DNA of 33,157 bases from Bacteroidales bacterium (GCA_017479265.1 JAFVCK010000019.1:1-33157), one strand, 5' to 3'. Positions 7,037 to 16,502 are shown, counted from the stretch's first letter. Numbers and translations are program-made. Notes: generated by a model from the sequence alone, not told the origin.

Positions 7037-8445
7037 AACTGATACCTGTATATGCATGGACCAAGACTTCGGTCCATATAGAACATAGCGCGGAGAAATT
7101 CAGCAAGCAGCCCTGGGCGCAGGGAGTAATACTGCTTGTATGCGTGGTCATAGCCATGCTGCTGGCCAACCTGCCCTGGACGGCAAAGGCCTATCACGAG
7201 ATACTGGAAACAAGCCTGGCATTCACCGTGACCACCCCCGCCGGCAACGGAATCACCTTCCCGGCCGACATGACCGTAGAGAAATTCATCAACGACATCC
7301 TGATGGTGATATTCTTCTTCACGGTCGGCCTCGAAATCAAGAGGGAAGTGGCTTTCGGCGAGCTGAGCAGCCCCAAGAAGGCCGTCATGCCCATTATCGC
7401 CGCCTTCGGCGGAGTGTTGGTCCCGGCCCTGATTTATACCCTCGTCAACCATGGCACCGCAGCCTCCTCGGGATGGGGCATTCCTACGGCAACGGACATA
7501 GCCTTCGCCGTCGGCATACTGTCCATCCTGGGCGACAAAGTCCCTGTGTCACTGAAGGTTTTCCTGACGGCCCTGGCCATAGCGGACGACCTCATAGCCA
7601 TACTGGTGGTGGCCATATTCTACGGCGGCACCATCAACCTCAAGCTCCTGCTGGCGGCCCTGCTGGTCATCATAGTGATAGTCATAATGAACAAGCTCCA
7701 CGAGAAGAGGCCCATAGCCTATATCATCCCCTCGATAATACTCTGGGTGCTGTTCTACTATGCCGGAATCCATGCCACCATGGCCGGTGTGGTAATGGCC
7801 TTCATGATACCCTCCAAGCCCCGCTACACAAGGGAATACTACTACCACAAGCGCGACTTCTATCGCCATAAACTCGAAGAATACGACTCCATCGAAGAGC
7901 CCGGAGGCTTCCCCAACGGCCCTCAGAGGCATATTCTCCGCAAGCTCAGCCAGACTTCGCGCAACCTTATCAGCATGAGCTACACCCAGGAACACGCCCT
8001 CAGCCCTTGGGTCAACTATGTGATAATGCCTCTCTTCGCCCTGGCCAACGCAGGCGTGGCGATTCCCGACGCTTCCTATTTCAACGTCCTCCATTTCGAG
8101 CCCGGAGCGGGCAGCGTCAGCATGGGCATATTCCTGGGCCTGCTGCTCGGAAAGCCCATAGGCATCACCCTGGCGAGTTTCCTCGCCATCAAGACCAAGG
8201 TCGGTGCCATGCCTGGCAAGGCCACATGGCCCATGCTGTTTGCCGTAGCCTGCCTTGGCGGTATAGGATTTACAATGTCCATCTTCGTGGATACCCTCTC
8301 TTTCGGCGACCAGGCCCCTGACCTGATGATGCGTCTGCGCGATATGGGAAAGGTCGCTGTCCTTATGGGCTCGCTATGTGCCGGAGTGCTCGGCAGCGTG
8401 CTTATCACATTGATTAACAAATTACAAACGAAGAAAAATGTTTGA
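7033..8445 (+). CDS. nhaA: Na+/H+ antiporter NhaA
   Basis: The 470-residue inner-membrane protein exports Na+ in exchange for protons. Family marks include FFFTVGLEIKRE (94-105), ATDIAFAVGILS (153-164) and the ion-binding aspartate pair in LAIADDLIAI (D185/D186). The late membrane segments contain the GKPIGI and GGIGFTMSIF motifs. A hydrophilic insertion rich in Tyr, Lys and Arg (about residues 258-305) makes it longer than the E. coli protein; such longer versions occur in Bacteroidota. The ATG overlaps the ahcY stop by 4 bases, and its own stop lies 8 bases inside the next gene, so translational coupling is likely. Confidence 0.95.
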   Translation: MKLIPVYAWTKTSVHIEHSAEKFSKQPWAQGVILLVCVVIAMLLANLPWTAKAYHEILETSLAFTVTTPAGNGITFPADMTVEKFINDILMVIFFFTVGLEIKREVAFGELSSPKKAVMPIIAAFGGVLVPALIYTLVNHGTAASSGWGIPTATDIAFAVGILSILGDKVPVSLKVFLTALAIADDLIAILVVAIFYGGTINLKLLLAALLVIIVIVIMNKLHEKRPIAYIIPSIILWVLFYYAGIHATMAGVVMAFMIPSKPRYTREYYYHKRDFYRHKLEEYDSIEEPGGFPNGPQRHILRKLSQTSRNLISMSYTQEHALSPWVNYVIMPLFALANAGVAIPDASYFNVLHFEPGAGSVSMGIFLGLLLGKPIGITLASFLAIKTKVGAMPGKATWPMLFAVACLGGIGFTMSIFVDTLSFGDQAPDLMMRLRDMGKVAVLMGSLCAGVLGSVLITLINKLQTKKNV

Positions 8446-9862
8446 CAAGAATGTGTATGTGAGGCGTCGCCGTACCCTCCTTTCTCTGATGAAGGCCGAA
8501 GGTTGCAGCGGAATAGTACTTTTCATAGGCAACGTCGAGGCCCCCGCCCAGTACAAGGACAATGCCTATAAATGGCGTCAGGACAGTTCCTGGCTGTATT
8601 TCTTCGGTCTGGACGAGCCCCGTTACGCCGCTATCCTGGACCTTGACAGCGGAGCGGAGACCATCTATGCCGACGATGTGGACATAGACGATATAGTGTG
8701 GATGGGCCCCCAGCCTTCCATCGCTTCCCTTGCAGAGAGCGCAGGTGTCAGTGCCTCAGCTCCTTACGCGGCCCTTGACAAGGCCGTGGAGGATGCCCGC
8801 AAGGCCGGGCGCAGGGTGCATTTCCTGCCCCCTTCCCGCTATTACAACACCATGAAACTCGCCGCACTTACCGGCTGCACCTACGAGCAGGTGGGCACCA
8901 CCCTTCCCGGCGAAGGCCGCCACGCTTCCGAGGAACTGACCAAGGCCGTGATTTCCATGCGCCTTGTCAAGGAGGACGTGGAAATAGCCGCCATTGACGA
9001 TGCCTGCGCCCTGGGATACGAGATGCACAGCGTCGCCCGCGACTCCATACGCCTCGGCATAATCGAGCAGGAAATAGTGGGCAAAATGGACGGAGTCACC
9101 CTGGCAAAGGGCTGGGGAGTGTCCTTCCCGACCATACTCACGCAGCACGGCGAGACTCTTCATAACCACTTGCACGACAAGGTGATAGAGCCCGGAAAAC
9201 TGATGGTCATAGATGCCGGCGCGGAGAGCAACCTGCACTATGCTTCCGACTTCACCCGCACCTATCCTACCGGAGGCAGGTTCACTACCCGCCAGAGGGA
9301 GGTCTATCAGATAGTATATGACTGCAACGCCCTGGCTTTCAGCCTTACCCGTCCCGGCATTACCTACCGCGACGTGCATATAGCCACGGCCCGCAAGATG
9401 CTCGAAGGGCTCAGCGCCCTCGGACTTGTCAGCGGCGACCTCGACGAGATGACGGCCCTCGGAATCGCCGGTCTCTTCCAGCCTCATGGCCTTGGCCACA
9501 ACATGGGCCTTGACGTGCATGACATGGAGGACCTGGGCGAGAATCTGGTGGGATACGACCCCGACCAGAAGAGAGCGGACCAGCTCGGCCTTGGCAACCT
9601 GCGCATGGCAAGAAGGCTGGTCCCCGGCCACGTAATCACCGATGAACCAGGCATTTACTTTATCCCCGCCCTTATCGAAAAATGGAAGAAGGAAGGCAAG
9701 GGAGAGGGATTCGTGAACTTCTCCGCCCTGGAGAAATACTATGATTTCGGCGGAATACGCATAGAGGACGACGTGCTGGTCACTCCAGATGGAGCCCGCC
9801 GCCTTGGTCCCAAGCGTCTTCCTGCCAGTCCCGACGAAGTCGAGGCCGCAATGGCAAGGTAG
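8438..9862 (+). CDS. pepP: Xaa-Pro aminopeptidase (M24B family)
   Basis: This 474-residue metallopeptidase removes N-terminal residues that precede proline. An N-terminal creatinase-like domain (about 1-165) is followed by the pita-bread catalytic domain. The five dimetal ligands are visible: D259 (VIDAGAES), D271 (SDFTRTYP), H354 (GLGHNMGLDVHD), E403 (DEPGIYF) and E442 (IRIEDDVLV). There is no signal peptide, so it is cytoplasmic. It overlaps nhaA by 8 bases and is followed 3 bases later by the DUF456 gene. PepP and PepQ-like names are both used for such proteins; the creatinase N-domain favours PepP. Confidence 0.92.
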   Translation: MFDKNVYVRRRRTLLSLMKAEGCSGIVLFIGNVEAPAQYKDNAYKWRQDSSWLYFFGLDEPRYAAILDLDSGAETIYADDVDIDDIVWMGPQPSIASLAESAGVSASAPYAALDKAVEDARKAGRRVHFLPPSRYYNTMKLAALTGCTYEQVGTTLPGEGRHASEELTKAVISMRLVKEDVEIAAIDDACALGYEMHSVARDSIRLGIIEQEIVGKMDGVTLAKGWGVSFPTILTQHGETLHNHLHDKVIEPGKLMVIDAGAESNLHYASDFTRTYPTGGRFTTRQREVYQIVYDCNALAFSLTRPGITYRDVHIATARKMLEGLSALGLVSGDLDEMTALGIAGLFQPHGLGHNMGLDVHDMEDLGENLVGYDPDQKRADQLGLGNLRMARRLVPGHVITDEPGIYFIPALIEKWKKEGKGEGFVNFSALEKYYDFGGIRIEDDVLVTPDGARRLGPKRLPASPDEVEAAMAR

Positions 9863-9865
9863 GCC

Positions 9866-10339
9866 ATGGAGACCGTCATGATAATACTCGCCATAATCCT
9901 CGGCATAGTCGGGATTATAGGCAGCGTGGCTCCCGGCATACCGGGACCGCCGCTGAGTTGGCTCGGCCTGCTGATAATGTACTTTTTCGGCGGAGACCCC
10001 ATGACGCTGAAATTCCTCTTCATCTGGCTGGGCATAGTCACCCTTGTCACCGTGCTGGACTATGTCGTGCCGGCCTGGTTCACCAAGCTCACCGGAGGCA
10101 GCAAATATGCGGGCTGGGGTGCCATGATAGGCCTTTTCGTAGGCATGCTGGTCCCGCCCGTTGGCATCATTCTGGGCTCCATTCTCGGCGCATTCATAGC
10201 CGAGTTCTTCTTTGCCGACAACGGTGCCCTGACAGCGTTCAAGTCCTCCATGGGGGCATTCTTCGGCTTCCTGCTCACGACAGGGGTCAAACTGGCCGCC
10301 TGCGGAGTTATGCTATACTATATAATTTATTACATATAG
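9866..10339 (+). CDS. DUF456 family membrane protein
   Basis: The 157-residue protein is very hydrophobic, with roughly four membrane segments: about 5-22, 27-43, 48-68 with a continuation to 105, and a C-terminal one ending YYIIYYI. The loop [16 protein letters not shown] (14-29) is the hallmark of the DUF456 family, and a glycine-rich hairpin [16 protein letters not shown] follows at about 84-99. The family's function is unknown. The ATG is 3 bases after the pepP stop, so it belongs to the ahcY operon. Confidence 0.82.
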   Translation: METVMIILAIILGIVGIIGSVAPGIPGPPLSWLGLLIMYFFGGDPMTLKFLFIWLGIVTLVTVLDYVVPAWFTKLTGGSKYAGWGAMIGLFVGMLVPPVGIILGSILGAFIAEFFFADNGALTAFKSSMGAFFGFLLTTGVKLAACGVMLYYIIYYI

Positions 10340-10379
10340 TCGAAGGTGTCAGCTTTGCATGATGCACTGTAACGCTCTT

Positions 10380-12812
10380 ATGAAAAAAGCTCTCATATCC
10401 TTGTTTGCCGCCTTTCTGTACCTGAGCGCAGGAGCGCAGGAAAACAACCTTTTCATGCCCAGCGTCGATGCCAAGGCCGATTCCATAGCCATAGCCAAGA
10501 TTCGCGCCCGCATGGACTCGATTCGCCAGTATCGTCCTACGGTGGCCGTCGTGCTCGCCGGCGGAGGTGCCAGAGGCTTTGCCCATATAGGCCTTCTGCG
10601 CTATCTCGAGGAGCTCGGCATTCCCGTGGACCTGGTCGGCGGAACTAGCATGGGAGGCCTTGTAGGAGGCTTGTATTCACTTGGTTACAGTGCTTCGGAC
10701 CTGGATTCGCTCGTGCGCTCTTTCGACTGGGCCACCATGATGTCCGACCGTGTGCCGGGCAATGCCACGAGCTACAGCCGCCGTCAGCTGAGCGAGCGCT
10801 ACCACCTGCATATACCCTTCCACTACGAGAAGGATGACCTGCTCAATACTGTCAAGAAACAGGTCGCGGTGGAAAGGAGCATGGACGACAGGATGACGGC
10901 CACCTCGGAAATATCCAACGAGATTGCGGCCAAGATAGGCCTCGGCATGCCGGACGGAATACTGTTCGGATATAACGTAAGAAACACACTCTCAGGTGTT
11001 TCCGTAGGCTATCAGGGAGAGCAGGACTTCGAGCGGCTGCCCGTGCCCTACTACTGCGTGGCTTCCGACCTGTACTCCATGAAGGAGAAGAACTGGACGG
11101 AGGGCGACCTCGTGGATGCAATGCGCTCCACCATGGCCATCCCCATATATTTCAGGACGGTGAGAACGGGCGGAATGGTGCTGGTGGACGGCATGTGCCG
11201 CAACAATTTCCCCGTTGATGTGGCAAGGGCCATGGGAGCGGACATAGTAATCGGCTCGGAAATGCCCATTATCCGCGAGCTCAGCGACCTCGAGTCCATG
11301 CCCGCCCTCATGCTGCAGACCATAATGATGCTGTCTTCGGACGCGGCGGTGCAGGCCCGCAAGTCTTCGGACGTTCTGCTCCAGCACGAGCTCAAGGGAT
11401 ATACTATGCTGTCCTTCGACGCGAAAAGCGTAAACAACATAATATCACAGGGTTACGATGAGGCGAAGGCCCATTCCGCCGAGCTTGGGGCCATAGCCGC
11501 GAAGGTCTCGGGCAAAGGCGTTCCCGTCAGGAAAAAGCCAGCCATAGACTTGGGACGTACCAAGGTCAAGGTAGGCGAAGTAATCTTCGAAGGACTGACG
11601 GAAAAGGAACAGAAGTGTCTGGTTACCAGCTCCGCCCTGCCTTCTGACGGCATGTACGACAAGGCCGTCGTGGAGAAGGTGCTTGCAATGCTTTACGGCA
11701 CCCGTGCCTTCCAATCGGTGACATATCGTATGCTCGGCAGCGAAGAGCCATATACCTTGATTTTCGACTGCCTCAAGGGACAGACCAACGAAATATATGC
11801 CGGCGTGCATTTCGATACTGAAGAGCTGGCCTATGTCTCGATGGCCGTAGGACTTGGCAACCGCAAGCTGAGCGGCCTGCGTTTCTTGGGAGAACTCAAG
11901 GTGGGAAACAACCCCACGCTTATGCTGGAGGGTTCCTACAAGTTCCTGAGCCGCTATGTCCCGACAGTGGGCGTGGCCCTCAAGGGTGCCTACGAGCGTT
12001 TCCAGATGTACGACATGGGACAATATGCCAAGATGACCACCGTCAACACCAGGGCAGACTTTTTCGTCGAGGACCCCAACCTGATGTTCGGCAAATTCCG
12101 TGTCGGCGTTTCAGCCGAATTCGAGCCTTACGAGAACTATCTGTCCGAGAGTTTGCAATGGAAGGACTGGGATTTCAGAAGCCGCTGGTTCTCTGCTTTC
12201 GCCGACTTCAGGCTGGACTTCACCGATGACCGCTATTTCCCCAATAAAGGCGTGAAAGCCAGGTTGTTGGGACGGTATGTATTCGGAGGCTATTCCACTT
12301 ACATGGAGAATGAAAAAGCCCTGCCGGGAGAGTATTTACAGGGGAAGGTTTCTCCTTACGGGGTGGTGTTCGGCAGCATTTCAGGGGCCATTTCAATGGG
12401 CAAGCATTTAACCGTTCTTCCGAGTTTCTATGCCGGATGGTATTCCACCTTTTCAGGCCGCATGAACAGCATCCATCAGGTGATAGCCGGCGGTACGCTG
12501 GAGGGCCGATATTTCGATGTCCAGATGCCATTTTTCGGCATCACTTCGGGCTTCCATACCATGATGCAGTTCAGCGCCATGGGCGAGGTGGACTTGAGGT
12601 ACCGTTTCCTCCGCAAGAACTTCGTCACCGCCAAGGCGGCCTTCCTGCAGGATTCCAATACATTCAAGGGAATGTTCCAGAATATTCTGAATGCCTACGC
12701 CTTCGGACTTTCCCTTTCGAGACAGTCCGTTATGGGCCCCATAAGCCTGAACTTCAGCTGGTGCAACAGGACCAGGTTCGGAGTATTCCTGTCTCTCGGA
12801 ATGGATTTTTAA
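10380..12812 (+). CDS. outer-membrane patatin-like phospholipase with beta-barrel
   Basis: From the ATG at 10380 the product is 810 residues and begins with a clean signal peptide ([20 protein letters not shown]); an in-frame ATG 21 bases earlier would only add a hydrophilic extension. The patatin domain has the oxyanion loop GGGARG (61-66), nucleophile Ser90 in GGTSMGG and the dyad aspartate in [20 protein letters not shown]-like linker (about 375-450) and a C-terminal Omp85/BamA-like barrel follow, ending in an aromatic residue (SLGMDF). This is the architecture of PlpD-type proteins, in which the barrel carries the lipase to the surface. It sits in the ahcY operon without an obvious functional tie. 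Confidence 0.88.
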   Translation: MKKALISLFAAFLYLSAGAQENNLFMPSVDAKADSIAIAKIRARMDSIRQYRPTVAVVLAGGGARGFAHIGLLRYLEELGIPVDLVGGTSMGGLVGGLYSLGYSASDLDSLVRSFDWATMMSDRVPGNATSYSRRQLSERYHLHIPFHYEKDDLLNTVKKQVAVERSMDDRMTATSEISNEIAAKIGLGMPDGILFGYNVRNTLSGVSVGYQGEQDFERLPVPYYCVASDLYSMKEKNWTEGDLVDAMRSTMAIPIYFRTVRTGGMVLVDGMCRNNFPVDVARAMGADIVIGSEMPIIRELSDLESMPALMLQTIMMLSSDAAVQARKSSDVLLQHELKGYTMLSFDAKSVNNIISQGYDEAKAHSAELGAIAAKVSGKGVPVRKKPAIDLGRTKVKVGEVIFEGLTEKEQKCLVTSSALPSDGMYDKAVVEKVLAMLYGTRAFQSVTYRMLGSEEPYTLIFDCLKGQTNEIYAGVHFDTEELAYVSMAVGLGNRKLSGLRFLGELKVGNNPTLMLEGSYKFLSRYVPTVGVALKGAYERFQMYDMGQYAKMTTVNTRADFFVEDPNLMFGKFRVGVSAEFEPYENYLSESLQWKDWDFRSRWFSAFADFRLDFTDDRYFPNKGVKARLLGRYVFGGYSTYMENEKALPGEYLQGKVSPYGVVFGSISGAISMGKHLTVLPSFYAGWYSTFSGRMNSIHQVIAGGTLEGRYFDVQMPFFGITSGFHTMMQFSAMGEVDLRYRFLRKNFVTAKAAFLQDSNTFKGMFQNILNAYAFGLSLSRQSVMGPISLNFSWCNRTRFGVFLSLGMDF

Positions 12813-12821
12813 CTGATAACC

Positions 12822-14162
12822 ATGACACCACGCGAATCTGAAATCATTGCTCTGATACACCAGGAGGTCAAGCCTGCACTGGGATGTACGGAGCCTATCG
12901 CCGTTGCCTTGGCCGTTGCCAAGGCGGTGGAGATTATTACCGAGAATTGTCCCTGTCTCTGTCCGGAGGGCTGGAGGCTCAGGGCGGCTTTCCATATCGA
13001 TGTGTCCGTCAGCGGGAACATCCTCAAGAACGGCATGGGGGTGGGCATCCCCGGCACCGGAATGGTGGGACTTCCTATCGCTGCGGCCCTCGGGGCCGTC
13101 TGCGGCGATTCTTCGCTGGGGCTGGAGGTGCTGGGCAAACTGTCTCCGATGGCCGTTTCGTGTGCCAGGGAACTGGTTGACAATCATCTGGTCAGGATAT
13201 CCGTGGCAGATACCGACAGGCTGCTCTATGTCAAGGCTACCGTTTCGGTGGACGGCCGGGCCGAGGCGAGCGCCGAGGTTGATCCCCATGCCTATGCTAT
13301 CATAGAGGACGACCACGACAGGATAGTGGAGACCAGTTTCGCCGACAAGATTCTGATGAGTTCGGAGTCCGGAGCGGCGGCAGCGGAGAGAAGCACCCGG
13401 GATTACGGCCTGACTGTCAAGGAGATATGGGAATTTGCCAATACTGTCGCATTTGAGGACATAGCCTTTATACTGGATGACCGCACCCTCAATCTGGCGC
13501 TCGCCCGCGAAGGACTCGACGGGCAGTACGGTCTCAAGGTCGGAAGGGCGATAAGGGAGAACCAGGCCGAGGTCTTCGGCGACGATTTCCTAAGTTATGC
13601 CATGGGCATGACAGCTGCGGCTTCGGATGCGCGTATGGCCGGATGCACCCTGCCGGCCATGTCCAACAGCGGCAGCGGCAACCAGGGCATTACCGTCAGC
13701 ATGCCTGTTATAGCCTATTCCCTGAAGTACGGCATAGATGACGAGCGGCTGGCCAGGGCGTTGATACTTAGCAACTTGGTGGCCATACACATAAAGAGTT
13801 TCCTGGGCAAGCTGTCGGCCCTTTGCGGCTGCGTGGTGGCTTCCACGGGTTCGGCCTGCGGCATAGTCTATCTGCAGGGCGGCACTTATGAGCAGGTCTG
13901 CTACGCCATAAAGAACATGACGGGGAACATTACCGGAATGGTCTGCGACGGGGCCAAGGTCGGCTGCGCCATGAAGGTCGCTTCGGGTGTGTCCTGCGCC
14001 GTTCAGTCGGCAGTGCTGGCCATGCGCGGCACCTGCATTCCTTCGACGGACGGCATAATCGAGGACGACATTGAAAAGACCATACGGAACCTCGGAGCCA
14101 TAGGTTCTGTGGGAATGAAGGCTACGGACAAGATGATTCTGGACATAATGCTTTGCAAGTAG
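12822..14162 (+). CDS. L-cysteine desulfidase family protein (UPF0597/CyuA-like)
   Basis: The 446-residue protein matches the CyuA/YhaM (UPF0597) family, [4Fe-4S] enzymes related to the serine dehydratase alpha subunit that convert L-cysteine to pyruvate, ammonia and sulfide. Family marks are LGCTEPIAVALA near residue 20, GIPGTGMVGLPIAAALG near 79-95, SNSGSGNQGI near 284 and the cysteine-rich C-terminal part (GMVCDGAKVGCAMKVASG). The start lies 9 bases after the patatin gene and the stop directly abuts the HAD gene. In an operon headed by AdoHcy hydrolase, a link to sulfur amino-acid turnover is plausible but is inference. Confidence 0.85.
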   Translation: MTPRESEIIALIHQEVKPALGCTEPIAVALAVAKAVEIITENCPCLCPEGWRLRAAFHIDVSVSGNILKNGMGVGIPGTGMVGLPIAAALGAVCGDSSLGLEVLGKLSPMAVSCARELVDNHLVRISVADTDRLLYVKATVSVDGRAEASAEVDPHAYAIIEDDHDRIVETSFADKILMSSESGAAAAERSTRDYGLTVKEIWEFANTVAFEDIAFILDDRTLNLALAREGLDGQYGLKVGRAIRENQAEVFGDDFLSYAMGMTAAASDARMAGCTLPAMSNSGSGNQGITVSMPVIAYSLKYGIDDERLARALILSNLVAIHIKSFLGKLSALCGCVVASTGSACGIVYLQGGTYEQVCYAIKNMTGNITGMVCDGAKVGCAMKVASGVSCAVQSAVLAMRGTCIPSTDGIIEDDIEKTIRNLGAIGSVGMKATDKMILDIMLCK

Positions 14163-14753
14163 ATGCTGAAGAATATAATATTTGATTTCGGGGCGGTGCT
14201 GGTGGATTGGAACCCGCATTACCTTTTCGACCCTTATTTCGGCTCTCGGGAGAAGGCTGACTGGTTTCTCGCAAATATCTGTACCACAGAGTGGAACACC
14301 CGCATGGACGGCGGGAAGCCTTTTGCGGAGGGGGTAGCCGAGCTTTCGGCCCTGCATCCCGAGTGGGCTGAGGAAATCTCTCTTTATTGGACTGGCTGGA
14401 AGCAGATGATGGGCTCCACCATTCCCGGCATGCCGGAGCTGGTGGCAGAGCTTCGCGCCAAGGGCTATGGCCTTTATGGGCTAACCAACTGGTCTTCAGA
14501 GACTTTCTACCAGATAAGGGATAATTATCCCGTGTTCGGCCTGCTGGACGGAATGGTCGTTTCGGGCGACGTGCATCTGCTCAAGCCCTATCCCGAGATT
14601 TATCGCGCACTTCTGGACAAATATGCCCTGGACCCTTCCGAGTGCGTGTTCATAGACGACAATCCGGCCAATGTCGCAGGGGCCGAGACCGTGGGCATAC
14701 GCGGTATCCGTTTTACCGGCGCCGCCGACCTTCGCCGTATCCTGCTGCCTTGA
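14163..14753 (+). CDS. HAD-superfamily phosphatase (HAD-IA, YihX-like)
   Basis: This 196-residue HAD hydrolase has motif I FDFGAVLVDWNP (nucleophile D8), motif II LTNWS (T108/N109), motif III lysine in LKPYPEIY (K141) and motif IV FIDDNPANV (D165/D166). The second position of the usual DxD is glycine (D8-F-G10), as in the YihX subgroup, which dephosphorylates sugar phosphates such as alpha-glucose-1-phosphate. The substrate here is unknown. The ATG abuts the preceding stop codon with no gap, so it is the last gene of the ahcY operon. Confidence 0.87.
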   Translation: MLKNIIFDFGAVLVDWNPHYLFDPYFGSREKADWFLANICTTEWNTRMDGGKPFAEGVAELSALHPEWAEEISLYWTGWKQMMGSTIPGMPELVAELRAKGYGLYGLTNWSSETFYQIRDNYPVFGLLDGMVVSGDVHLLKPYPEIYRALLDKYALDPSECVFIDDNPANVAGAETVGIRGIRFTGAADLRRILLP

Positions 14754-14771
14754 GGCTCATGGGCTCCGGAC

Positions 14772-14794
14772 GGTTCCTGAGCCTGTCGAAGGAC
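14772..14794. repeat. REP-like intergenic repeat
   Basis: GGTTCCTGAGCCTGTCGAAG and the following GAC form the well-known dispersed intergenic sequence whose minus-strand reading gives spurious LRQAQEP peptides in many genome annotations. Here it follows the HAD gene stop. An additional inverted pair, GGCTCA (14754-14759) and TGAGCC (14778-14783), could form a hairpin at the operon end. Confidence 0.55.
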
Positions 14795-14816
14795 AATCAT
14801 ATTACAAAAAAATGAC

Positions 14817-14824
14817 TATATTTG
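14817..14824 (+). promoter_or_regulatory. -7 promoter box for the secreted orphan gene
   Basis: TATATTTG fits TAnnTTTG and lies 20 bases before the ATG at 14844. No TTTG is seen 19-20 bases upstream, so only half of the promoter is supported. Confidence 0.5.
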
Positions 14825-14843
14825 CCCAGTACAACAAAAGATT

Positions 14844-15383
14844 ATGAAAACACTTGCAAAATCAATAAGCCTGCTGCTTCTTGCAGTTCTTCCCCTTGTG
14901 GTTTCCGCGCAGGAGCGGCAATTTCCTCGCAGGGATGAAATAGCCAATGTCGAGTCCAACGGCGACATGGTGCTGGAAGTCTTCAACCATCCCGAGAACG
15001 GTGAGAACAACTACTATCTTTCCGTGGGTCATCTGGGCATGGGCGACGACGTGGTGCAGGTGCTGTTCGACCCCGTTTGCGAGCTGTTCATACCCCTTGG
15101 CAATACGCTTTTGGAGGCGAGGGAGAGCCTTGAGAAGATGAAAGAACTCTACAAGGCGGACCCCGGCACTGTCACCGAAATGCCCGGCTGCCTGTCTTTC
15201 GGCGTGCCAGACGGCAACTGGGAGACGGTCAAGGTCACCTACAGGAAGGTTCTGCTGAGCCGTCAGCTGCTGATGAGCCTGGAGCGTCAGGGATATATCC
15301 GTGCGACAGTCGTCACCCGAAGCGACCTGGGCTCTCTGATTTTCAGCATGAAGATATATCAGAAACTCCACCCGGGCGAATAG
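14844..15383 (+). CDS. hypothetical secreted protein
   Basis: I do not recognise a family. The 179-residue product begins with a typical signal peptide (MKTLAKSISLLLLAVLPLVVSAQ, cleavage likely after VSA), and the mature part of about 155 residues is mixed alpha/beta with no cysteine cluster except two cysteines (in DPVCEL and MPGCLS) that could form a disulfide. The N-terminus up to EVFNHPENGENNYYLSVG looks like a beta-rich start, and residues around GNTLLEARESLEKMKELY are probably helical. It has its own promoter-like box and is followed by the TM2 gene 38 bases later. It presumably acts in the periplasm. Confidence 0.75.
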   Translation: MKTLAKSISLLLLAVLPLVVSAQERQFPRRDEIANVESNGDMVLEVFNHPENGENNYYLSVGHLGMGDDVVQVLFDPVCELFIPLGNTLLEARESLEKMKELYKADPGTVTEMPGCLSFGVPDGNWETVKVTYRKVLLSRQLLMSLERQGYIRATVVTRSDLGSLIFSMKIYQKLHPGE

Positions 15384-15421
15384 CCGTCCCAGATGTGTAA
15401 CCAACTATAAATCTTTACCTT

Positions 15422-15760
15422 ATGAGCCCCGAATTAATACAGTCGTTCATGCTTAAGAACGGAGAGTGCTTTGACCTCATGACCATCCCCGAGATTCAGA
15501 AAAGGCTTGGTGAACTCGATGACTCCAAGGCTCCCATGCTCATGGGACTGGGCCTTCAGAACCCCACGCTGATTCTCCTGCTTGCAATTCTTTTCGGATG
15601 GGAAAGATTCTTCCTCGATGACATCGCCCTCGGCATAGTCAAGGTCATTACCTGCTACGGCTGCGGAATATGGTGGCTGGTTGACATATTCACCGCCAAG
15701 AAGCGTACGTACGAGTATAACTACAAGAGATTCAACCAGATGCTGATGTTCTCCAAGTAG
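15422..15760 (+). CDS. TM2 domain protein
   Basis: The 112-residue protein has a soluble N-terminal helix pair (1-40) followed by a TM2 domain: a first membrane segment with LLLAILFGWERFFLDD (about 52-67), where the FG-x-x-RF-x-L pattern is the TM2 hallmark, and a second, GIVKVITCYGCGIWWLVDIF (71-90), ending in the conserved D at the membrane edge. The function of bacterial TM2 proteins is poorly known. The next gene, a DUF2752 protein, follows after 16 bases, so these two small membrane proteins are probably cotranscribed. Confidence 0.85.
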   Translation: MSPELIQSFMLKNGECFDLMTIPEIQKRLGELDDSKAPMLMGLGLQNPTLILLLAILFGWERFFLDDIALGIVKVITCYGCGIWWLVDIFTAKKRTYEYNYKRFNQMLMFSK

Positions 15761-15776
15761 CGACAGGATACATACG

Positions 15777-16157
15777 ATGAATACAACTGCAAAGAGGATA
15801 GGATACGCCTTCGTGGCCGTCGCCGTCCTCTTTGCCGTTTTTTTATACGCCGCTTTTGACCCCGGGCAAGCCTTCTTTCCGAGGTGTCCTTTCTTCATGG
15901 CCACCGGCCTCAAATGCCCAGGCTGCGGCTCCCAAAGGGCTGTCCATCAGTTGCTTAACGGCAATCTTGCCGAGGCGTTCCACTACAACGCCCTTCTCCT
16001 GGCCGCCATTCCCATCCTGCTGTTTCTGGCACTTGCATACGCCCTTCGCCGCCGCTCCCCACGGCTGTATGCCATCAGCAATTCATCTGTCCTCGCCTGG
16101 GCCCTCCTCGCCCTCATCCTCCTCTGGTGGATTCTCCGCAATCTCCTAGGCTGGTAG
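15777..16157 (+). CDS. DUF2752 family membrane protein
   Basis: The 126-residue protein carries the DUF2752 signature CPFFMATGLKCPGCGSQRAV (residues 37-56), a short cysteine-containing loop between membrane helices. Helix 1 is residues 8-26, helix 2 about 70-90 and helix 3 about 103-122. The four cysteine positions might bind metal or form disulfides. No function is established. It is the last gene before the long gap that precedes the FHA/kinase locus, and its association with the upstream TM2 gene suggests a shared membrane role. Confidence 0.87.
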   Translation: MNTTAKRIGYAFVAVAVLFAVFLYAAFDPGQAFFPRCPFFMATGLKCPGCGSQRAVHQLLNGNLAEAFHYNALLLAAIPILLFLALAYALRRRSPRLYAISNSSVLAWALLALILLWWILRNLLGW

Positions 16158-16223
16158 CCGTCGTTTTGCCCATGCTTTTGCAAAGAAATATTAAATCTTT
16201 TTCATTTTGTAAAAAAAAGTTCA

Positions 16224-16231
16224 TATCTTTG
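16224..16231 (+). promoter_or_regulatory. -7 promoter box ahead of the FHA/kinase locus
   Basis: TATCTTTG is a full match to TAnnTTTG in an AT-rich stretch. A TTTG exists at 16206-16209 but only 14 bases upstream; at 19-20 bases there is only a T-rich stretch. If used, transcription starts near 16238 and gives a 5' leader of about 265 bases containing the nested hairpin described next. Confidence 0.55.
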
Positions 16232-16281
16232 TTTCAAACTTAAAAGGCGAAAAACTTTAAACAATAATTAGCGGTTGCTAT

Positions 16282-16409
16282 TTGTTCACTCCTGATTGAA
16301 ACGTAGGAAATTTCAATGAATTTGAGGAAAATGAACAAGTCGTAACGCTCGTGCTATGCGGGCGTTGCTTGTTTCCTCAAGGGCATTTCCTACGGCCTCA
16401 ATCGAACAA
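16282..16409 (+). ncRNA. nested imperfect hairpin in the leader of the FHA/kinase locus
   Basis: Six paired segments nest in order: TTGTTC (16282-16287) with GAACAA (16404-16409); GATTGA (16294-16299) with TCAATC (16398-16403); GTAGGAAAT (16303-16311) with ATTTCCTAC (16385-16393); TTGAGGAAA (16322-16330) with TTTCCTCAA (16372-16380); ACAAG (16335-16339) with CTTGT (16368-16372); AACGC (16344-16348) with GCGTT (16362-16366). The fourth and fifth 3' arms share one base. GAACAA also occurs at 16333-16338, so the outermost arm has two possible partners. It may be a structured leader RNA, an independent RNA, or a MITE-like inverted repeat. No T-run follows. Confidence 0.6.
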
Positions 16410-16502
16410 GTGACGCTCGTCTCGTTTGCTATCCCCGCAATTCAGACCTGCTCGCAGCCCATATTGTTGATTGGTAGATGCAAATTACAAATCAATATAG
16501 CT

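Noticed and set aside
16282-16409. Retron msr-msd or diversity-generating retroelement RNA
   Set aside because: No reverse transcriptase is encoded anywhere in the window.
16356-16502. N-terminal extension of the first FHA protein from an ATG at 16356
   Set aside because: The ATG lies in the loop of the leader hairpin and the extra 49 residues look like translated non-coding sequence; the ATG at 16503 gives a sensible start.
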